64,000 nucleotides of DNA from Desulfotruncus arcticus DSM 17038 (GCF_900113335.1 NZ_FOOX01000008.1:124001-188000); one strand, 5' to 3'. Counted from the first letter of the stretch, positions 31,911-40,907 are shown. Made by a program: numbers and translations. The notes: generated by a model from the letters alone, not told the origin.

Positions 31911-31942
31911 AAAAAAAGGGACAGAGTTACTGTCCCTTTTTC
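31911..31942 (-). terminator. Rho-independent terminator
   Basis: AAAAAGGGACAG pairs with CTGTCCCTTTTT around a GAGTTA loop, downstream of cstA. Confidence 0.88.
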
Positions 31943-31971
31943 CCTGCTTTGTTCACGGGTAACACTACTGT

Positions 31972-33618
31972 TTAGGCGCCTATGGTATTCTGCCCCGACG
32001 CGGCATCCTTAAGGGCCACGTTGGCGAGGTAGGCCAGCACAACAGCCAGTATGAACAGGAGCACGGCAATTATCATCAGCAGGTAATTACCAGCGTTTAA
32101 GGTTTGCATTATCGTTATGCCTAGCGCACTTAATGTAACCAAAAACATAAAGACCATCGGATACTTGGTGAAGCTATTGTCCTTACCCATCCGGGCCAGC
32201 CAGACGGATACGGCCAGCAGGGCCAGAGCCGCCAACAGTTGGTTAGCAGAACCAAAAATAGGCCAAATTTTATTCCACTCACCGCTCAAGGCCAGCAAAG
32301 CTCCCAAAAACACCGAAATTCCCGTTCCTACAAACATATTAGAAAGCACGCCGCCTTTTGCTGAACTGACGGCGTCTTGAGAGTCCTGCTTGACTTCGGT
32401 AAAAAATTCCTGAAAAATAAACCGTGCCAAGCGGGTGGCGGTGTCCAGGGTGGTCAAAGCAAAAGCTGAGACCACCAGGGCAGCAAAGGAGGTGCCTACC
32501 TGCTGAGATAGGCCGAGCTTGGTCAGAAAACCGCCCACACCTGCAGAAAACAGGGCCACCGGACCGCCGGATTTCATGGCTTCGACATAATTATCCTGCA
32601 GCAAGACGGCCGCGGTGATGATGGCTATGGTGGCCAGCACGCACTCAATCAGCATGCCGCCGTAACCGATCACCCGAGCGTCCGTTTCCTTGTCCAGCTG
32701 CTTGGCTGTGGTCCCAGAAGCCACCAGTGAGTGGAATCCTGAGATGGCACCGCAGGCCACGGTGACAAACAACACCGGGAACAGGTAGCCCAACCCGGTT
32801 TTAAAGCCAGTGTAGGCGGGCAGTTGAATGGTGGGGTTGGAAATTAAAAGTCCGACTAACGCACCGGCAATCATACCGTAGAGCAAAAATGAATTCAGAT
32901 AGTCCCTGGGCTGAAGTAGTATCCACACCGGTGTAACCGAAGCGACGAACGCGTAAATAAACAAAACGACCACCCAGATGTTAAAGCTTAATGCCAGGGG
33001 AAACATATTTCCCAGCCAGATAGCCACAATCAAAAGCGCAACACCGACAATGGAAGAAACAGCCAACGACGCGTTGCCCCGGTAAATTGTAAAGCCGAAA
33101 ATAATAGCGATAATCATGAAAAGAGTAGAAGCAGAAGCAGCAGCGGGCACCGCAACAAAGGTATTGGCAATTACAATAGCAAAAACTGCGATAATCAAAA
33201 CCAAGGTCAGCCAGGCGAAGATACCAAACAGCCTTTTACCCGTAGGACCCACATTGTCATTGATGATTTCTCCGATAGACCGGCCGCCGTGGCGCACCGA
33301 GGCCACCAGCGAGGTAAAGTCGTGCACTGCACCGATGAATATTCCGCCAAAGATGATCCACAAAGCTACCGGAACCCACCCAAAAGCCGCCGCAGTCACC
33401 GGACCAATAATGGGGGCAGCCCCGGCTATAGAAGCAAAGTGATGTCCCAACAACACCGGTGCCCTGGCCGGAATATAGTCCACCCCGTCGCGCCTGCTGT
33501 GTGCAGGAGTTTGTTTTGTTGGATCCAGGCCCAGTTTTTTGGCCAGAAATGCACCGTAAGTAAGATACGCCAAAAAGAAGGCACATATGGACACTATTAT
33601 CAGTATACTGGCACTCAA
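31972..33618 (-). CDS. cstA: CstA family peptide/pyruvate transporter (carbon starvation protein)
   Basis: A 548-residue protein with about 15-16 hydrophobic segments. The CstA hallmark GVDYIPARAPVLLGHHFASIAGAAPIIGPV lies at about 45-74, followed by HDFTSLVASVRHGGRSIGEI (about 118-137). The protein is shorter than E. coli CstA (701 residues), matching the shorter clostridial form. Experimentally studied homologues take up peptides or pyruvate. No sensor pair such as BtsSR is adjacent, although an OmpR-type pair lies 1 kb upstream on the other strand. A short poorly conserved C-terminus ends the protein. Confidence 0.94.
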   Translation of the reverse strand: MSASILIIVSICAFFLAYLTYGAFLAKKLGLDPTKQTPAHSRRDGVDYIPARAPVLLGHHFASIAGAAPIIGPVTAAAFGWVPVALWIIFGGIFIGAVHDFTSLVASVRHGGRSIGEIINDNVGPTGKRLFGIFAWLTLVLIIAVFAIVIANTFVAVPAAASASTLFMIIAIIFGFTIYRGNASLAVSSIVGVALLIVAIWLGNMFPLALSFNIWVVVLFIYAFVASVTPVWILLQPRDYLNSFLLYGMIAGALVGLLISNPTIQLPAYTGFKTGLGYLFPVLFVTVACGAISGFHSLVASGTTAKQLDKETDARVIGYGGMLIECVLATIAIITAAVLLQDNYVEAMKSGGPVALFSAGVGGFLTKLGLSQQVGTSFAALVVSAFALTTLDTATRLARFIFQEFFTEVKQDSQDAVSSAKGGVLSNMFVGTGISVFLGALLALSGEWNKIWPIFGSANQLLAALALLAVSVWLARMGKDNSFTKYPMVFMFLVTLSALGITIMQTLNAGNYLLMIIAVLLFILAVVLAYLANVALKDAASGQNTIGA

Positions 33619-33700
33619 TTTATCACTCCCCTTTATTTATAATCCCGCAACACCGTTTCTGTCAGGCAATTGGTTGTGCCCGGTATATACCTCCTTAATA

Positions 33701-34225
33701 TTACCTGCCGACCGTTTTTACCGATGGCGGCATCAGGTAACTACGTGCCACCTCCCTACCTTTTTTATTTGCGTGGATCTGACCTGCGGCAAGGTCCACG
33801 AGAATCAGGTGTACCTGACTCCAACCCTGCAAGCCGAAACGATAAGTGCGGCCAAAACTAAATCTTTTCGACTGGTTGATTATTTCCGGTACAAAGCCCT
33901 TTTCCGACACAAGTACCCCAGTAATCATAGTGGACATGTGCTCGTGATGCGGTGTAACCAGTTCGTTAGCAGCCTTGACTAACAAGTGGATAAAAGCCTC
34001 AAACCCATTGGAATCTACTTGCTGACGGTGCCCGGCCACCAGGCAGTGTTCTATGTTTTCATAACCACCCAGGGAAATCTTTTTTGTGGCAAAATACTTA
34101 TCGCACCTGATATTCGAGAAGGCATAAATGGATAAGCTATGCCCCAATATAACACTCTCTCGCTCCACGTCGAAATAACCGGCGTACCTATCCGCCAACC
34201 AGTTAAGATATTGTTCCAGATTCAT
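33701..34225 (-). CDS. Conserved hypothetical protein, 174 aa
   Basis: No named domain recognised. The protein starts MNLEQYLNWLADRYAGYFDVERE, has no signal peptide or membrane helix, and alternates hydrophobic strands with charged loops (IRCDKYFATKKISL, ENIEHCLVAGH, STMITGVLVSEKGF, FSFGRTYRFGLQGWSQVHLILVDLAAGQIHANKKG). The conserved look of the closing segment suggests an alpha/beta fold of 150-170 residues. The start is the ATG with GGGGG 7 bases upstream rather than the TTG two codons earlier. It lies 82 bases downstream of cstA's start on the same strand and ends near it; a function in carbon starvation is not indicated. Confidence 0.7.
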   Translation of the reverse strand: MNLEQYLNWLADRYAGYFDVERESVILGHSLSIYAFSNIRCDKYFATKKISLGGYENIEHCLVAGHRQQVDSNGFEAFIHLLVKAANELVTPHHEHMSTMITGVLVSEKGFVPEIINQSKRFSFGRTYRFGLQGWSQVHLILVDLAAGQIHANKKGREVARSYLMPPSVKTVGR

Positions 34226-34343
34226 CTGCAATCCCCCACTTGGATACGCATTTAGTAATATAAGTAAAGATTTCAGAATATTATATTAATTATTTACCTG
34301 CAATATGACCCGGAAAAGTGTTTATAATGTTGAAATAAGCACC

Positions 34344-34390
34344 TTAAAATTCAAAAAACCTGCATCAAATGCAGGCTTTTTGAATTTTAA
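34344..34390. terminator. Long near-perfect inverted repeat, terminator-like
   Basis: TTAAAATTCAAAAA and CCTGCAT pair with ATGCAGG and TTTTTGAATTTTAA around a CAA loop with one mismatch, a stem of about 21 bp. It lies between divergent genes where no upstream gene needs a terminator, so it may end a short transcript or an antisense leader, or act as an attenuator. Apart from this and the promoter at 34488 the 34226-34588 gap shows nothing. Confidence 0.65.
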
Positions 34391-34487
34391 CAACTCCCTA
34401 AGTTTTTTAACCTTGGAGGCGGCTTACGCAAACTGGACGCTTTTAAATTTAAGACCGGAATTTTGTGACTGGCTTGTAAAAACCGCG

Positions 34488-34516
34488 TTGACACCTTCCT
34501 TATATTGTGTTACGTT
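34488..34516 (+). promoter_or_regulatory. Predicted sigma-A promoter of the two-component operon
   Basis: TTGACA, 17 bases, TACGTT, 72 bases upstream of the kinase ATG. Confidence 0.6.
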
Positions 34517-34588
34517 TTGACGAGTAGCTATTCCGGCACGCCGCACTTGCAGGGTGTTTAATCTAACAAAGAGGGGGCGCATTAAAGT

Positions 34589-35329
34589 ATGAATATCCAT
34601 AAAGAAGTTCGCCAGAGCACGTCAGATAATAGCCTCTTTGAGAACATTACCCAGATGTGGCTGGAAATACTGGCCGGGCTTTCCCATGACATGAGAACGC
34701 CTTTATCCTCCATAAAGGGCTATGCCACCACCCTGCTGAGAGAAGATGTATCATGGGATGTTGAAACCCAAAGAGAGTTTTTAAAAATCATTATTGAAGA
34801 AACAGATTTTCTGGAAAGCCTGATCTCTAAATTGCTGGAATCCACAACCTTAAGCTGGAAAGGCGAAATTGAACTTAATAAAAAACCAATATCACTACCA
34901 CAAATGATAAAAAGAATACTTAATGACGCCATATATCAAAACAAGCAGCATACTTTTCATGTCCTGATACCGGAACCTTTTCCACTGGTTAACGCCGATG
35001 CTTTACTAATCGAACGGGTATTACGCAACTTAATTGAAAACGCGGTTAAGTACTCTATGGCCAACACCCTATTAGTTATTAAAGGTGAAATAACCTTTGA
35101 CGAAGTAATCATATCTATAGCCGACCAGGGAATCGGTATTGACGAAGAACACCTTAATATGCTATTCGAAAAATTCTTCAGGGTCAATAACGGTACCGAT
35201 GAGCAGAATAAGGGCCTTGGATTGGGTTTACCCATGGCACGCCAAATAATCATTAGCCATGGCGGTCGAATCTGGGCCAAGAGCAAGCCAAATGAAGGAG
35301 CCATTTTTTACTTTTCGCTGCCTTACTAA
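34589..35329 (+). CDS. Soluble sensor histidine kinase (KdpD/PhoR-like catalytic core)
   Basis: A 246-residue kinase without membrane helix or input domain. Residues 25-95 are the dimerisation domain with H-box LAGLSHDMRTPLSSIKGYATTLLRED. Residues 130-246 are the ATPase domain with N-box LIERVLRNLIENAVKYS, G1 ISIADQGIGID, F-box LFEKFFRVNN and G2 KGLGLGLPMARQII. The HDMRTPL H-box and overall layout resemble the KdpD kinase core. AGAGGGGGC precedes the ATG. It is co-transcribed with the response regulator downstream (38 bases). The stimulus must be perceived in the cytoplasm or through a partner. Confidence 0.92.
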   Translation: MNIHKEVRQSTSDNSLFENITQMWLEILAGLSHDMRTPLSSIKGYATTLLREDVSWDVETQREFLKIIIEETDFLESLISKLLESTTLSWKGEIELNKKPISLPQMIKRILNDAIYQNKQHTFHVLIPEPFPLVNADALLIERVLRNLIENAVKYSMANTLLVIKGEITFDEVIISIADQGIGIDEEHLNMLFEKFFRVNNGTDEQNKGLGLGLPMARQIIISHGGRIWAKSKPNEGAIFYFSLPY

Positions 35330-35367
35330 CTATTAAAGACGGCATGTTCGTATTGGGGGGGGTTTCT

Positions 35368-36069
35368 TTGAAAAAAGCCAGGATTCTGGTGGTTGACGAC
35401 GAACCGCGTCTTGTACGACTGGTTAAAGTTAATCTTATCGCCAGCGGATATGAAGTAAATGAAGCATACAACGGCAAAATGGCCTTAGACCTTCTCGAAG
35501 CTGCCAATTACGATTTAATCATACTGGATATCATGCTGGCCGGTGATATGGACGGCTATCAGGTTTGCAGCAGAATCCGCCAATTTTCAACTATTCCCAT
35601 CATCATGCTGACAAGTAAGGCCCGTGAACATGACCGGGTTCGTGGTTTTGATGTCGGCGCGGACGATTATTTAACCAAACCCTTTAGTGTTCAAGAATTG
35701 ATCAGACGTGTCAAGGCTGTATTACGCAGATCCTCGCCAATAGCCACTACTGTCACGTGCCCCAGATTCATTTGCAATGATTTGGTAATCAATTTTGCAC
35801 AGCGCAGGGTATTTGTTAAAGGCATTGAAGTTGGACTTACAGCTACCGAATATCAGGTTTTATATCACCTGGCTCAGCATGCCGGCAAAATAATTCCTCA
35901 TGAAGATTTGCTGACATGGGTCTGGGGACCTGAATACCGTAATGAGGTACAATATCTAAGGGGTTACATCAGTAACCTGCGCAAAAAAATAGAAGATGAT
36001 CCATCAAATGCCCGATATATCATCAGCAAACACGGTATTGGCTATTACCTGTCAAATGACAACGACTAA
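35368..36069 (+). CDS. OmpR/KdpE-family response regulator
   Basis: A 233-residue regulator. In the receiver domain the acidic pocket is in ILVVDDEPR, the phospho-Asp in LIILDIMLAGDMDGY (about 52), the Thr in MLTSKA, and the Lys in YLTKPFS. The C-terminal winged helix (about 140-230) has VGLTATEYQVLYHLAQHAGKIIPHEDLLTWVWGPEY and RGYISNLRKKIEDDP, as in OmpR/KdpE. I chose the TTG at 35368 (GGGGGG 7 bases upstream) instead of the ATG at 35344, which lacks a ribosome binding site. It partners the kinase upstream. Targets are unknown; the kdp genes are not in the window. Confidence 0.93.
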   Translation: MKKARILVVDDEPRLVRLVKVNLIASGYEVNEAYNGKMALDLLEAANYDLIILDIMLAGDMDGYQVCSRIRQFSTIPIIMLTSKAREHDRVRGFDVGADDYLTKPFSVQELIRRVKAVLRRSSPIATTVTCPRFICNDLVINFAQRRVFVKGIEVGLTATEYQVLYHLAQHAGKIIPHEDLLTWVWGPEYRNEVQYLRGYISNLRKKIEDDPSNARYIISKHGIGYYLSNDND

Positions 36070-36095
36070 CAACAATATCACGCTTATTTTACACT

Positions 36096-36122
36096 CTACT
36101 TATTACTAAGTAGGGTTTTTTT
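36096..36122 (+). terminator. Rho-independent terminator
   Basis: CTACTTA pairs with TAAGTAG, followed by GG and T7, ending the two-component operon. Confidence 0.75.
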
Positions 36123-36229
36123 ATGTATTCTTTATACTTTCGTTCATTTATTTATGATTTATTTATGACAATTTTCCTATAATGAAAATGAAATTTTTAG
36201 AAGAAACCGGTGTAGGAGGATTTGTCATA

Positions 36230-37549
36230 ATGTTGGAAAACGCTTTAACGCAAAAACCTTTGTCATTGGAAGTCCTTGATTTGGAAGCTGGTGTTAATAA
36301 ATATTTTAATAGTGCGGCTGAATTTCTCAAACTGAATGATAGTTCTAAAATCTTGTTAAGCACTGCGGAAAAAGAGATTAAAGTATCGTTTCCGGTCACT
36401 ATGGACGACGGGTCCACCAGCATATTTACCGGTTATCGTGTTCAGCATTCAAGCGCCAGGGGACCCTACAAGGGCGGCATCCGTTACCATCCTTCAGTGA
36501 CAATGGAGGAAACAAAAGCCTTGGCCTCTTTGATGACTTGGAAGTGCTCCCTGGTTGATATCCCTTATGGAGGGGCCAAGGGTGGTGTAATTTGCCATCC
36601 CGCAACCATGTCCGTTTGCGAGCTGGAGAGAGTAACCCGGCAATACACAGACTCAATTATGGCATTCATCGGGCCCAAGAAAGATATACCCGCACCTGAT
36701 GTGGGAACGAATGAACTTGTCATGTCCTGGTTCTTAGATGAGTATAACCGGCAAAGCGGCTGTCATCACCCGGCAGTGGTGACCGGCAAGCCCATCAGTA
36801 TTGGAGGAAGTCTGGGGCGGCTTGAGGCTACCGGATATGGTGTAGCTAAAATCGCTTTGGCGATGCTGGCGGAGAATAACATTTCCCCCAGTCATGCCAC
36901 GGTTGCCATTCAGGGGTTTGGCAAAGTAGGTTCATGGACTGCAGCCAGACTCGCTCAGGCAGGCTGCAGGATTGTGGCGGTCTCGGATATCACCGGGGGT
37001 TATTATAAACCGGACGGGGTATCCATTGAGAAGGCCATGAAATATGTTAATGCTTCACCCCAAGGAACTCTCAGCGGTTATTACGAAAAAGGACTTACAA
37101 AGATTTCCAATGATGCTTTGTTAGGCCTTGAGGTTACTTTGCTGATCCCGGCTGCTATGGAAAACCAGATTACTGAGCAAAACGCCCGGTCGGTAAAAGC
37201 TAATTTCGTGATAGAAGCAGCTAACGGGCCGGTTACTCCAGCCGCCGACCTGGTTTTAGAGCAGAAAGGTATTCAGGTGGTCCCCGATATACTGGCTAAC
37301 GCAGGCGGAGTTGTAGTGTCCTACTATGAATGGACTCAAAACTTAAGTGGCCTGAGTCTAAGCCACAAGGAAGTAATCAACCGTATGGACCAAAAAATGC
37401 TGCAAAGCCTGAACACTATACTGAAAGTTAAAAAAGAAACCGGTCTGAGTTTGCGCCAAGCCGCCTATGTAATTGCCATGGGCAAGGTAGCCGATGCAGC
37501 CATGCTGCGTGGCTGGAACTCAGCTAAAAAGAATGCAGATAATTATTAG
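36230..37549 (+). CDS. Glutamate dehydrogenase (Glu/Leu/Phe/Val dehydrogenase family)
   Basis: A 439-residue hexameric-type enzyme interconverting glutamate and 2-oxoglutarate plus ammonia. RGPYKGGIRYHP (about 80-91) and the catalytic-lysine segment VDIPYGGAKGGVICHP (about 105-120) hold substrate and catalytic residues, KDIPAPDVGTNE (about 147-158) is conserved, and the nucleotide site is VAIQGFGKVGSWTAARLAQAG (about 226-246). VISYYEW-like VVVSYYEWTQNL is also present. GTAGGAGG lies 10 bases before the chosen ATG; an upstream in-frame ATG (36182) has no ribosome binding site. It is followed 27 bases later by an unknown gene. It could finish proline oxidation started by the complex at 55-59 kb. 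Confidence 0.94.
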   Translation: MLENALTQKPLSLEVLDLEAGVNKYFNSAAEFLKLNDSSKILLSTAEKEIKVSFPVTMDDGSTSIFTGYRVQHSSARGPYKGGIRYHPSVTMEETKALASLMTWKCSLVDIPYGGAKGGVICHPATMSVCELERVTRQYTDSIMAFIGPKKDIPAPDVGTNELVMSWFLDEYNRQSGCHHPAVVTGKPISIGGSLGRLEATGYGVAKIALAMLAENNISPSHATVAIQGFGKVGSWTAARLAQAGCRIVAVSDITGGYYKPDGVSIEKAMKYVNASPQGTLSGYYEKGLTKISNDALLGLEVTLLIPAAMENQITEQNARSVKANFVIEAANGPVTPAADLVLEQKGIQVVPDILANAGGVVVSYYEWTQNLSGLSLSHKEVINRMDQKMLQSLNTILKVKKETGLSLRQAAYVIAMGKVADAAMLRGWNSAKKNADNY

Positions 37550-37576
37550 AACAGTATTCCTGGGAGGTTATGATTC

Positions 37577-38089
37577 ATGTCGGAACTATGTAACAGCGTA
37601 AAGGCATCAAATTGCTATCAGGAAATTATTGAACACGCCATTAAATACGCTGCTGAAAAGACAACCCAGGGCAATATGGAAGAAACAGTAGATAAGTTGC
37701 GCCAGCTTAATCCATTAACTCATAGCTATTTTAGATACGCCGTAGCTAAAAAGACCTGGGAATTGCTATGTAAGGCAGATCCTTTACTTGTTAACGGATA
37801 TATATTGGGTGAACATGAGGAGCGAAAAGTCTCACACAGTGAATCACTATACCTGGTAATATTAGCGAAACGAAAAACAGCGGCCATCAGTTCATTGATC
37901 AATGACCTATGTCAGGGATTATTGACTGAATATAAACGGGTCATGGAGGAGCGGGCCAAGGATTTGCAGATATTTATGTTGATTGAGCTCATTGACCGGC
38001 AGGACTTGTTACAACGCTCCGGGATGCTGTTAGGCATTCACTTGCCACCGGCAAAATTAAATACAGATACTTCTATTATTGGGATGTAG
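37577..38089 (+). CDS. Hypothetical helical protein in the glutamate dehydrogenase operon
   Basis: A 170-residue protein, predicted almost all alpha-helical, with no membrane helix and no recognised motif. Landmarks are SNCYQEIIEHAIKYAAEKT, HSYFRYAVAKKTWELLCKADPLLVNGYILG and KAKDLQIFMLIELIDRQDLLQRSGMLLGIHLPP-like C-terminal segments. A good ribosome binding site (TGGGAGG) precedes the ATG, and it lies 27 bases behind the dehydrogenase gene with a shared terminator, so co-transcription is likely. A regulatory or accessory role for the dehydrogenase is possible but unsupported. Confidence 0.7.
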   Translation: MSELCNSVKASNCYQEIIEHAIKYAAEKTTQGNMEETVDKLRQLNPLTHSYFRYAVAKKTWELLCKADPLLVNGYILGEHEERKVSHSESLYLVILAKRKTAAISSLINDLCQGLLTEYKRVMEERAKDLQIFMLIELIDRQDLLQRSGMLLGIHLPPAKLNTDTSIIGM

Positions 38090-38133
38090 CATGGCAAAGT
38101 GTATTTAACTTGTTCTTTATATCTTTCCTTTAC

Positions 38134-38170
38134 GTGGGCGCTTGGCTTAGAAGCAGGTGCCCATTTATTT
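38134..38170 (+). terminator. Weak rho-independent terminator
   Basis: TGGGC pairs with GCCCA across a loop of about 20 bases with partial inner pairing, followed by TTTATTTT. Confidence 0.5.
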
Positions 38171-38220
38171 TAAAGTAATAAATGCTAATTTAATGTAGAA
38201 AATCAAGGGGAGGATTTATT

Positions 38221-38661
38221 GTGAACAAAGAACTTACTTTAACACCTTCGGCCTTTTCCAATTTATTGTCGCAGCTGCTATTCCTGGAGGAAAACAAAAA
38301 AAATATCCTAGATGATTTTTTTCCCCGCAAAACAAAAGAAAAAATAGAGTTAGAGGAATTAATTGACGAATATGTTAAAAAGGTCGACCAGCTTATTAAA
38401 AACATTAAAATAACCGACGAATCTGAAAATGTATTTCCTTTTGTCAGCATCGGCAGCATAATCAGTATTAAGGATACTGAAACGCATGAAACATATCAAC
38501 ATCTTATTTGTAATCCTTACAACATCAATACAGATAACAGCATCTCTTATTTATCGCCGATGGGCAGGGCGTTACTTTTAAAATGCCCCGGAGATAAAGT
38601 TTCTGTAAATACACCCAGCGGAGTATACAATTACGTCATTGAATCAATTACTTTTAATTAG
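38221..38661 (+). CDS. GreA/GreB C-terminal-domain protein (Rnk-like)
   Basis: A 146-residue protein. The N-terminal 75 residues are a charged helical region (LLFLEENKKNILDDFFPRKTKEKIELEELIDEYVKKVDQLIKNI) that could form the short coiled coil seen in Gre-like factors. The C-terminal half, FVSIGSIISIKDTETHETYQHLICNP, then SPMGRALLLKCPGDKVSVNTPSG and YVIESI, is the FKBP-like GreA/GreB C-terminal domain that binds RNA polymerase. The acidic tip of true Gre factors (a DE pair in the coiled-coil turn) is not evident, so it may compete with Gre or bind the secondary channel without cleavage stimulation. GTG start behind GGGGAGG. Confidence 0.82.
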   Translation: MNKELTLTPSAFSNLLSQLLFLEENKKNILDDFFPRKTKEKIELEELIDEYVKKVDQLIKNIKITDESENVFPFVSIGSIISIKDTETHETYQHLICNPYNINTDNSISYLSPMGRALLLKCPGDKVSVNTPSGVYNYVIESITFN

Positions 38662-38780
38662 GAACAATCCTACACATAACCCTCAATGAAAACCTGCGGC
38701 TTTCCGCTTAGTGATAGAAGTACAAACAGACAAGAGAGCCAAAGGTTATTAATTAATCTGCACCCAGAATAGCGATAAAA

Positions 38781-38819
38781 AAAAGTGGAACACGCTACCC
38801 GCCCCCGTATTCCACTTTT
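38781..38819. terminator. Bidirectional rho-independent terminator
   Basis: AAAAGTGGAA pairs with TTCCACTTTT with an inner ACG/CGT pair, between the convergent Gre-like and flavoprotein genes. Confidence 0.82.
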
Positions 38820-38827
38820 GTCATATT

Positions 38828-40009
38828 TTAATTAGTAATCATTTCACCCAGCTTTTTACCTGTTTCCCGTACACCCTGCAATTCTTGTCCATCGGGGCGG
38901 TACTGGATGTTGATAAAGTCAAGCGGTGTTTCCCAGCCCATGTCTTTAATGACGCCGGCAACCTCCTTGGCGCCCTGGCCGCCCCAGCCATATGAGCCAA
39001 AAGCAAGTCCAATGCGTTTTTTAGGCCTTAGTCCCCTGATATAGGTGAGGAAAGCGCTCACGGTGGGCAGCATGCCGTTATTTAAGGTAGGCGTCCCAAT
39101 TAAAATGGCCCGGGCGGTTAAAAGGTCGGTCATAATTTCAGAGATGTGATTGGTTTGCAAAAACCGCATGGTAACCGGGACGCCTGCGTCCTCCAACCCG
39201 TCCTGCAGCGCCAGGGCCACCCTCCTGGTGGAATCCCACATGGTATCATAAACAATCAATGCTTTGGGATCGGTTTCATTACCGGCCCATTTGCGGTAGA
39301 CCGGAACAATTTTAGGAATCAAAGAGCGCCAGATGACACCGTGGCTGGGGGCAACCATATCGATATCCAGCCGGGTAACCACATCAAGGGCTTTGTTTAC
39401 GTTATCGCCATAAGGAAGTACGATATTGGCGTAATAAGTTGCGGCTTCCTCGTGCACAATCTCCCAGCCGAGTTGGTCATCAAAGCGCTCGGCGCTGGCA
39501 ATATGCTGGCCAAAAGCGTCATTGGGCAGCAGCAGTTTTTCTTCGGGGATATAGGTTACCATAGAGTCCGGCCAGTGGACCATCGGCACGTGAACAAACT
39601 TTAAAGTGCGGGAACCGATGCTAAGCTCCTCACCGGAATTAACCACCTTAAAATTCCAATTGTCTTTTTTGTAGTACCGCTTAAGCCCTTTTTGGCCCTG
39701 GGGAGAAGTCACCAGCTGGGCATTGGGCGCAAGCTCCATTATTTTGGGCAGGCTGCCGGAATGGTCCATTTCCACGTGATTGGAGACCATGTAATCTATC
39801 TTGGACGGGTCAATGATTTGCTTAATCCTGTCCAGCATTTCATCGCAAAGGTAATGCTTGACCGTGTCCACCAGCGTAATTTTTTCATCTACTATTAAAT
39901 AAGCGTTATAGGTTGTCCCTCTGGGTGTCACATAACCGTGAAAATAACGCAGGTTCCAATCGATTCCTCCCACCCAGTAAATCCCGGGCTTTAATTCAAC
40001 AGGTTTCAT
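38828..40009 (-). CDS. fprA: A-type flavoprotein (flavo-diiron protein; O2 or NO reductase)
   Basis: A 393-residue protein. The N-terminal metallo-beta-lactamase-like domain (1-250) has diiron ligands in SNHVEMDHSG (about 80-89), VHWPDSMV (about 144-151) and APSHGVIW (about 220-227). The flavodoxin domain (about 255-393) begins ALIVYDTMWDSTRRVALALQDGL and has GSYGWGGQG for FMN. No rubredoxin or NADH domain is attached. These cytoplasmic enzymes reduce O2 to water or NO to N2O with electrons from rubredoxin or F420H2, protecting strict anaerobes. It is monocistronic. Whether O2 or NO is preferred is not decidable from sequence. Confidence 0.95.
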   Translation of the reverse strand: MKPVELKPGIYWVGGIDWNLRYFHGYVTPRGTTYNAYLIVDEKITLVDTVKHYLCDEMLDRIKQIIDPSKIDYMVSNHVEMDHSGSLPKIMELAPNAQLVTSPQGQKGLKRYYKKDNWNFKVVNSGEELSIGSRTLKFVHVPMVHWPDSMVTYIPEEKLLLPNDAFGQHIASAERFDDQLGWEIVHEEAATYYANIVLPYGDNVNKALDVVTRLDIDMVAPSHGVIWRSLIPKIVPVYRKWAGNETDPKALIVYDTMWDSTRRVALALQDGLEDAGVPVTMRFLQTNHISEIMTDLLTARAILIGTPTLNNGMLPTVSAFLTYIRGLRPKKRIGLAFGSYGWGGQGAKEVAGVIKDMGWETPLDFINIQYRPDGQELQGVRETGKKLGEMITN

Positions 40010-40223
40010 TTATTGCTCCTCCTTTTAGAAAGACTGGCGAATTAATGGTAGTATAATGGGCAAACATTAATGATAATTTGCAAAAACCTTAAAGTTTTCT
40101 TAACTATACCCAGGTTAGTCCTTATATTATCCTAAATATGATTTTTAAAACATGGCAGGATTTAAAGCCTAAATCAAGAACATATTTAATAATTTTTGTT
40201 CGGCAAAGGAAGGAAGAAAAGCT

Positions 40224-40646
40224 ATGTATATTAACAAGCTTTTTGTTTTCGGCACCCTGCTCCCCGGCCTGGATAACTACAAACGGTTTTTAGAAAAATG
40301 CCAGCCGGAGTATTATCCAGCCAGGGCGGAAGGAATCATGTATTACTTGCCCGAAGACGGTTACCCGGTTGTGCTGGAAGGCAAGGGTGAGGTTAAGGGA
40401 GTGCTTTATGACTCCGACGAATTGCGCGTAGTCTTACCGGAAATTGATGATATTCAGAAATTTACGGGTATAGAAAGCCAAAGTTACCTGGTAAGAAGGA
40501 TCGTGGACGTGGAAAACCTTGAAACAGGTGCAAAAGTTAAAGCTCACATGTACCTGTGGCCTCCTTCTAAAGCCCTGTGGCTTAAGGAAAACGGTGTGAT
40601 CATCTATGATGGTGACTGGATGAACTTTTTAAAAACAAAAAAATAG
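40224..40646 (+). CDS. Gamma-glutamylcyclotransferase-like (AIG2/GGCT) family protein
   Basis: A 140-residue protein with the family start LFVFGTLLPGLDNYKRFL (YGTL-type substrate loop) and the conserved PEIDDIQKFTGIESQSYLVRRIVDVE strand-loop, where a Glu is normally the catalytic acid. Close relatives include gamma-glutamylamine cyclotransferases and many proteins of unknown substrate. AAGGAAGGAAGAAAAGCT precedes the ATG. It is a single gene, ended by a strong terminator that it shares with the convergent cold-shock gene. Confidence 0.82.
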   Translation: MYINKLFVFGTLLPGLDNYKRFLEKCQPEYYPARAEGIMYYLPEDGYPVVLEGKGEVKGVLYDSDELRVVLPEIDDIQKFTGIESQSYLVRRIVDVENLETGAKVKAHMYLWPPSKALWLKENGVIIYDGDWMNFLKTKK

Positions 40647-40680
40647 ATCTCGGGGGATGATATCCCCGGGATCTATTTTA
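40641..40680. terminator. Bidirectional rho-independent terminator
   Basis: AAATAGATCTCGGGG pairs with CCCCGGGATCTATTT with one mismatch; it overlaps the stop codon of the cyclotransferase-like gene. Confidence 0.9.
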
Positions 40681-40709
40681 TTTTTTGTATCAATAGTTTT
40701 AGATCTGTT

Positions 40710-40907
40710 TTAGATCATCTGAACGTTGGAAGCCTGCTGGCCGCGTGGGCCGTCAACTACATCGTATTCAACTCTTTGTCCCTCGTTTAACGATTTGTAC
40801 CCTGCTGCTTGTATGGCAGAAAAATGGACGAATACATCCGTACCGTCTTCATTTTCAATGAACCCATAACCTTTTTTGTCGTTGAACCATTTTACAGTAC
40901 CCTTCAA
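40710..40907 (-). CDS. CspA-family cold-shock protein
   Basis: A 65-residue single cold-shock domain. [39 protein letters not shown] includes both RNP motifs (KGYGFIE and VFVHF). [13 protein letters not shown] [23 protein letters not shown] ends it. It binds single-stranded RNA and DNA as a chaperone. The TTG at 40907 has AGGAGG 8 bases upstream and gives the usual MKGTVKWF start; a TTG two codons earlier is less likely. Monocistronic. Confidence 0.96.
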   Translation of the reverse strand: MKGTVKWFNDKKGYGFIENEDGTDVFVHFSAIQAAGYKSLNEGQRVEYDVVDGPRGQQASNVQMI

